This document shows positions 5,364 through 7,542 of a DNA stretch of 7,542 bases, piece after piece. Location: contig QMZD01000078.1 of assembly GCA_003662985.1 (NCBI GenBank), positions 1 through 7,542 on the forward strand, given 5' to 3'. The first letter of the stretch is position 1, and every line of letters starts with the position of its first letter. This DNA comes from Archaeoglobales archaeon (GTDB taxonomy: Archaea > Halobacteriota > Archaeoglobi > Archaeoglobales > Archaeoglobaceae). A program made the translations under genes and the position numbers. Below the pieces are notes generated by a model, which searched no databases, had not been told where the DNA came from, and saw nothing but the letters and a program-made list of their open reading frames with translations.

Positions 5364-5424
5364 TATCTTAGCGATTGAATGAAATTTAATTCTCAAAATC
5401 GCATTTTTAAGCTAAAATAAGATA
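5364..5424 (+). ncRNA. Candidate structured RNA, low confidence
   Basis: TATCTTA (5364-5370) pairs with TAAGATA (5418-5424), and the directly following GCGATT (5371-5376) pairs with AATCGC (5397-5402), giving a nested two-part stem. A competing pairing of TTATCTTAGC (5363-5372) with GCTAAAATAA (5411-5420), nine of ten bases, excludes the first. A promoter-like element lies about 35 bases upstream. No known RNA family is recognised and there is no clear oligo-T end. Confidence 0.25.
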
Positions 5425-5568
5425 TTCTAGTAGTTTATTTGTCAATTTAAGTATTTAAAATTGGAAAATATCTTGATTACCAACTATCTATTTTTATCAT
5501 ATTTCTAGATTAATAAAGCTTTCGCATAAATCTTAATTAAAAAGAAATGAAACGATTTCAGAATTTTT

Positions 5569-5584
5569 CGAAACACTTATATAT
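5569..5584 (+). promoter_or_regulatory. Promoter (BRE + TATA) of the TrmB-like regulator gene
   Basis: CGAAAC (5569-5574) plus TTATATAT (5577-5584) is the best archaeal promoter match in the window. Transcription should start near 5605, leaving a G-rich leader of about 55 bases. Confidence 0.75.
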
Positions 5585-5609
5585 CTTTATGCTAATAGAA
5601 AAACTACCA

Positions 5610-5653
5610 GGGGGGTTGAATTGGGGTTGAGAAAATAGCTGGGTTAGTGAGGA
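5610..5653 (+). promoter_or_regulatory. G-rich leader with repeated GGGGTTGA, and ribosome binding site
   Basis: GGGGTTGA occurs at 5612-5619 and 5623-5630, 11 bases (one helical turn) apart, and GGGTTAGTGA follows at 5641. The first copy is part of a six-G run, in a region that is otherwise very AT-rich. GTGAGGA (5647-5653) is the Shine-Dalgarno, seven bases before ATG 5661. The repeats sit at or just after the predicted start of transcription, a position where a regulator, perhaps the gene's own product, could bind. Confidence 0.45.
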
Positions 5654-5660
5654 CGATAAA

Positions 5661-6035
5661 ATGGCAATAACCGTCCAAGAGTGTGATGTTAAAAGCATCG
5701 AAGTTCCTTCAGACGTTAAAGGTTTTTTGAAACATATCTTAGGTATGAATGCCCTTGATCTGCAAATTTATTACGAACTCTGTAGTTTGGGCTGTACCAC
5801 TGTTGAAGATTTAGCAGAATTGATAGGAAAAGATAAGAGTACGATATACAAAAGTCTCAAAAATCTAGTTGATAAGGGTTTTGCGAGAAGGGAAGTCAGG
5901 ATTCTAAGGAAAGGTGGCTATAAGTATATTTTTACTCCTACTCCTCCTAAAGAACTTAGAGACATCATTATAGAGAGAATGGATAGTTGTTTTCAACAAG
6001 TTATGGCATTCATCGAGCTCTTAAGCATAATCTGA
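5661..6035 (+). CDS. TrmB-like winged-helix transcriptional regulator
   Basis: 124 residues with a single winged-helix domain. A leading helix (about 17-45) is followed by TTVEDLAELIGKDKSTIYKSLKNLVDKGF (46-74, helix-turn-helix and recognition helix) and a wing (RREVRILRKGGYKYIFTP, 76-93). A C-terminal helix (97-124) is probably for dimerisation. The pattern fits short archaeal TrmB/MarR-like regulators without the sugar-binding domain. Four cysteines (8, 41, 45, 110), including C41xxxC45 on the helix before the helix-turn-helix, could sense redox state or metal. That is inference. It has a strong own promoter and a repeat-bearing leader that suggests autoregulation. It ends 48 bases from the convergent molybdoenzyme gene. 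Its target is unknown. Confidence 0.88.
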   Translation: MAITVQECDVKSIEVPSDVKGFLKHILGMNALDLQIYYELCSLGCTTVEDLAELIGKDKSTIYKSLKNLVDKGFARREVRILRKGGYKYIFTPTPPKELRDIIIERMDSCFQQVMAFIELLSII

Positions 6036-6041
6036 GAAAGA

Positions 6042-6081
6042 TTTTTTAGTTTAAGAAACAATAAAAATTTTAAAATAAAAG
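6042..6081. terminator. Bidirectional terminator region between convergent genes
   Basis: On the + strand six T (6042-6047) follow the regulator stop. On the - strand the complement of 6063-6081 reads T4-A-T4-AAAA-T5 directly after the molybdoenzyme stop. Both genes therefore end in oligo-T tracts within 48 bases. Confidence 0.5.
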
Positions 6082-6083
6082 TA

Positions 6084-7542
6084 TTACGCTTTCTTGACAT
6101 TCACTTTGATGTACTTCAGTAGTGGGTTGCCGCCATATTTGTCGGGACAGTTGGGTGGCATTAGTATTGCTACGTTAAATCCTCCATATGGAAATCTTGG
6201 ATCGGCTTCTAGCCCTCTCCAGTGTCCGAATCCTCCAGCAGCGGCAACAACGCCCTGTCTGATGCTCCAGGTTACGTACGCCTCGGTCTCAGCCCTACCC
6301 CATGGTGACTCTATTATCACCTTGTCTCCGTTCTTTATCCCTCTTTCTTTAGCATCCAGTGGGTTAATCCATAGTGGGTTCTTGCCGTTCCTCTTCATCA
6401 ATTGTGGTATGTTGAAGGTTGATGAGTGCTCATGATGCAGTAATCTGAAATTCTGCAGGATTAGTGGATAATTCTCGTCAGGTACGAGTTCTGGATACTC
6501 CTCCTCAACAGGTTTATAGTCTGGAAGCGGGTCGACACCTTTCTCTTCAGCTACTGGGTTCTTAAAGTTGTACTTTCCGGTCTTTGTTGTTCCTGAAGAG
6601 CTGTATCCCTCAGGTGGATTAAAGCTGCCCCACTTCTTGTACTTGTAGTATTCGGCTTTGTCGGTGATTATGTATCCCTTCTCTTTCAGCTCCTCTAAAC
6701 TCCACTCTTCTCCAAGCATGTTCTCGAATGCCTCTTCAATGTCTTTCCATGGGAAGTATTCGCCGTATCCTAGCCTCTTCGCTATTTGCATATATATCCA
6801 GTACGTTGGCTTAGCGTTGTACATTGGCTCAATTGCCCTGAAGAATCCTGAGACAAAAGCATCGTACAACCAATCCGTCCTGATGTCATCCATCTCTAGG
6901 AATGAACAATCTGGCAGGACTACGTGGCTTAGCAGTCCTGTGTTGTTCATAAACGCATCGATCGTTGCAACGAACTTCAGTTTCTTGATCGCATCAACAA
7001 CCGCCTGCTGATTTGACCAGGATAGAACGGGATCTCCCCAGTAGCAGATCAATGCCTTTATCTTTCCTTCCTCTACATCTCTCGGGAAGTAGGATGGCAC
7101 CCATCCGGCCCACATTTTTACCTTATCCAATTTCTCCTTCGCAGTATTTTTCGGTGGTTTCGGCTCGTCTCTCCATGCGCTCTTTAGTTTTCTCTTGAAT
7201 GGAAGCGATGGACCACCAGGGGCATCCCAGGTACCCATCAAGCCGTTTAATGCCATTATCGCTTGTGTCGCATAGAATCCGTCTGGGTTTTGTGCTATTC
7301 CGCACCAAATCATAACTGCTGGATGTTCTGCGTTGGCAAACTCTAGAGCAATTCTTTCGATTGTCTCCGCTGGGACGCCGCTTATCTTTTCGGCCCACTC
7401 GGGTGTTCTTGGGATTCCGTCTTCCTCGCCCAACAACCTCTTTTTGAAATCCTCGAACCCATAGGTCCAGTTCTCGACGAACTCTTTATTGTACAACTCG
7501 TTCTTCACTATTACATAGCACATCGCCATTGCGATTGCCGCA
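6084..7542 (-). CDS. Molybdopterin oxidoreductase (DMSO reductase family, PsrA/PhsA-like), C-terminal part, cut by the right edge
   Basis: 486 codons are visible and the frame stays open to the window edge. The Met at 7527-7529 is internal, because the residues before it (AAIA) continue into AMAMCYVIV, the usual ALAMA..VI helix of the family. Missing are the signal peptide, the N-terminal Fe4S4 motif if any, and the residue that binds Mo/W. Visible, numbered from that internal Met: IWCGIAQN..G (74-83) and NGLMGTWDAPGG (94-105) of the molybdopterin-binding core, ALICYWGDPVLSWSNQQ (160-176), LSHVVLPDCSFLEMDDI (about 201-217), and the C-terminal dinucleotide-binding domain (353-481, LHHEHSS.., INPLDAKERGIKNGDKVIIESPWG, PPNCPDKYGGNPL). 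The general pattern fits polysulfide/thiosulfate reductase-type catalytic subunits, normally exported and joined to a four-cluster ferredoxin subunit. The substrate cannot be told. No partner genes lie downstream, so any would be upstream, beyond the window. Confidence 0.93.
   Translation of the reverse strand, partial: AAIAMAMCYVIVKNELYNKEFVENWTYGFEDFKKRLLGEEDGIPRTPEWAEKISGVPAETIERIALEFANAEHPAVMIWCGIAQNPDGFYATQAIMALNGLMGTWDAPGGPSLPFKRKLKSAWRDEPKPPKNTAKEKLDKVKMWAGWVPSYFPRDVEEGKIKALICYWGDPVLSWSNQQAVVDAIKKLKFVATIDAFMNNTGLLSHVVLPDCSFLEMDDIRTDWLYDAFVSGFFRAIEPMYNAKPTYWIYMQIAKRLGYGEYFPWKDIEEAFENMLGEEWSLEELKEKGYIITDKAEYYKYKKWGSFNPPEGYSSSGTTKTGKYNFKNPVAEEKGVDPLPDYKPVEEEYPELVPDENYPLILQNFRLLHHEHSSTFNIPQLMKRNGKNPLWINPLDAKERGIKNGDKVIIESPWGRAETEAYVTWSIRQGVVAAAGGFGHWRGLEADPRFPYGGFNVAILMPPNCPDKYGGNPLLKYIKVNVKKA

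Larger units (their letters stand above)
5230..5568. other. AT-rich gene-free stretch after the LysR gene
   Basis: No plausible coding frame was seen on either strand. It contains the palindrome AATTTTT-C-AAAAATT (5237-5251), which may help terminate the LysR message, three copies of TTCAAAAAT (5242, 5250, 5301), a promoter-like element (5321-5336) and a possible folded RNA (5364-5424). Confidence 0.6.

Noticed and set aside
6094..7198. Several + strand frames opposite the molybdoenzyme
   Set aside because: Their residues are rich in Ser, Pro and Leu as expected of antisense frames, and the - strand gene is unmistakable.
7527..7529. Met codon on the - strand as start of the molybdoenzyme
   Set aside because: The codons before it continue the family's conserved alanine-rich helix, and a 481-residue protein would lack the N-terminal domain of this family.
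1..7542. CRISPR array, tRNA, rRNA, or a complete mobile element
   Set aside because: No regularly spaced repeats, cloverleaf-like segments with CCA-end features, rRNA motifs or transposase genes were found on reading both strands.

Overview
The window looks like chromosomal DNA from an anaerobic, thermophilic euryarchaeon, most plausibly a member of the Archaeoglobales. This rests on archaeal BRE/TATA promoters, two GTG-started genes that appear leaderless, purine-rich Shine-Dalgarno sites elsewhere, oligo-T ends instead of bacterial hairpin terminators, and the gene content: an archaeal-type Prx6 peroxiredoxin, rubrerythrin, rubredoxin, a short CbiX chelatase and a DMSO-reductase-family molybdoenzyme. 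The genus cannot be fixed from the sequence alone.

Left part (1-2366, all + strand): an oxygen and peroxide defence block. The C-terminal part of a winged-helix protein runs in from the left edge and overlaps by one base a 53-residue rubredoxin. A 1-Cys/2-Cys archaeal peroxiredoxin follows with its own promoter. Then come rubrerythrin and, three bases later, a flavin-reductase-like flavoprotein of the type fused to rubredoxin in the high-molecular-weight rubredoxin (Hrb) of acetogens. Together they suggest an electron path NAD(P)H -> flavoprotein -> rubredoxin -> rubrerythrin, plus a separate thiol peroxidase.

Middle part (2367-3255): a decayed stretch. A metallo-beta-lactamase-fold gene with promoter and ribosome binding site is broken by a one-base deletion after codon 80 and ends before its metal-binding motif. 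After it lies a short reading frame with a strong Shine-Dalgarno and an amber stop at codon 6, probably another remnant.

Right part (3253-7542): intact single genes. These are cbiX (sirohydrochlorin chelatase, siroheme or corrinoid synthesis), a YjbQ/UPF0047 protein, a LysR-type regulator, a 430-base AT-rich gap with a promoter-like element and a possible folded RNA, and a small TrmB-like winged-helix regulator with four cysteines. On the - strand, convergent with that regulator, is the C-terminal two thirds or so of a molybdopterin oxidoreductase that runs off the right edge. The two regulators may control the molybdoenzyme or the redox genes, but the sequence does not prove this.

No complete mobile element, CRISPR array, tRNA or rRNA gene was seen.
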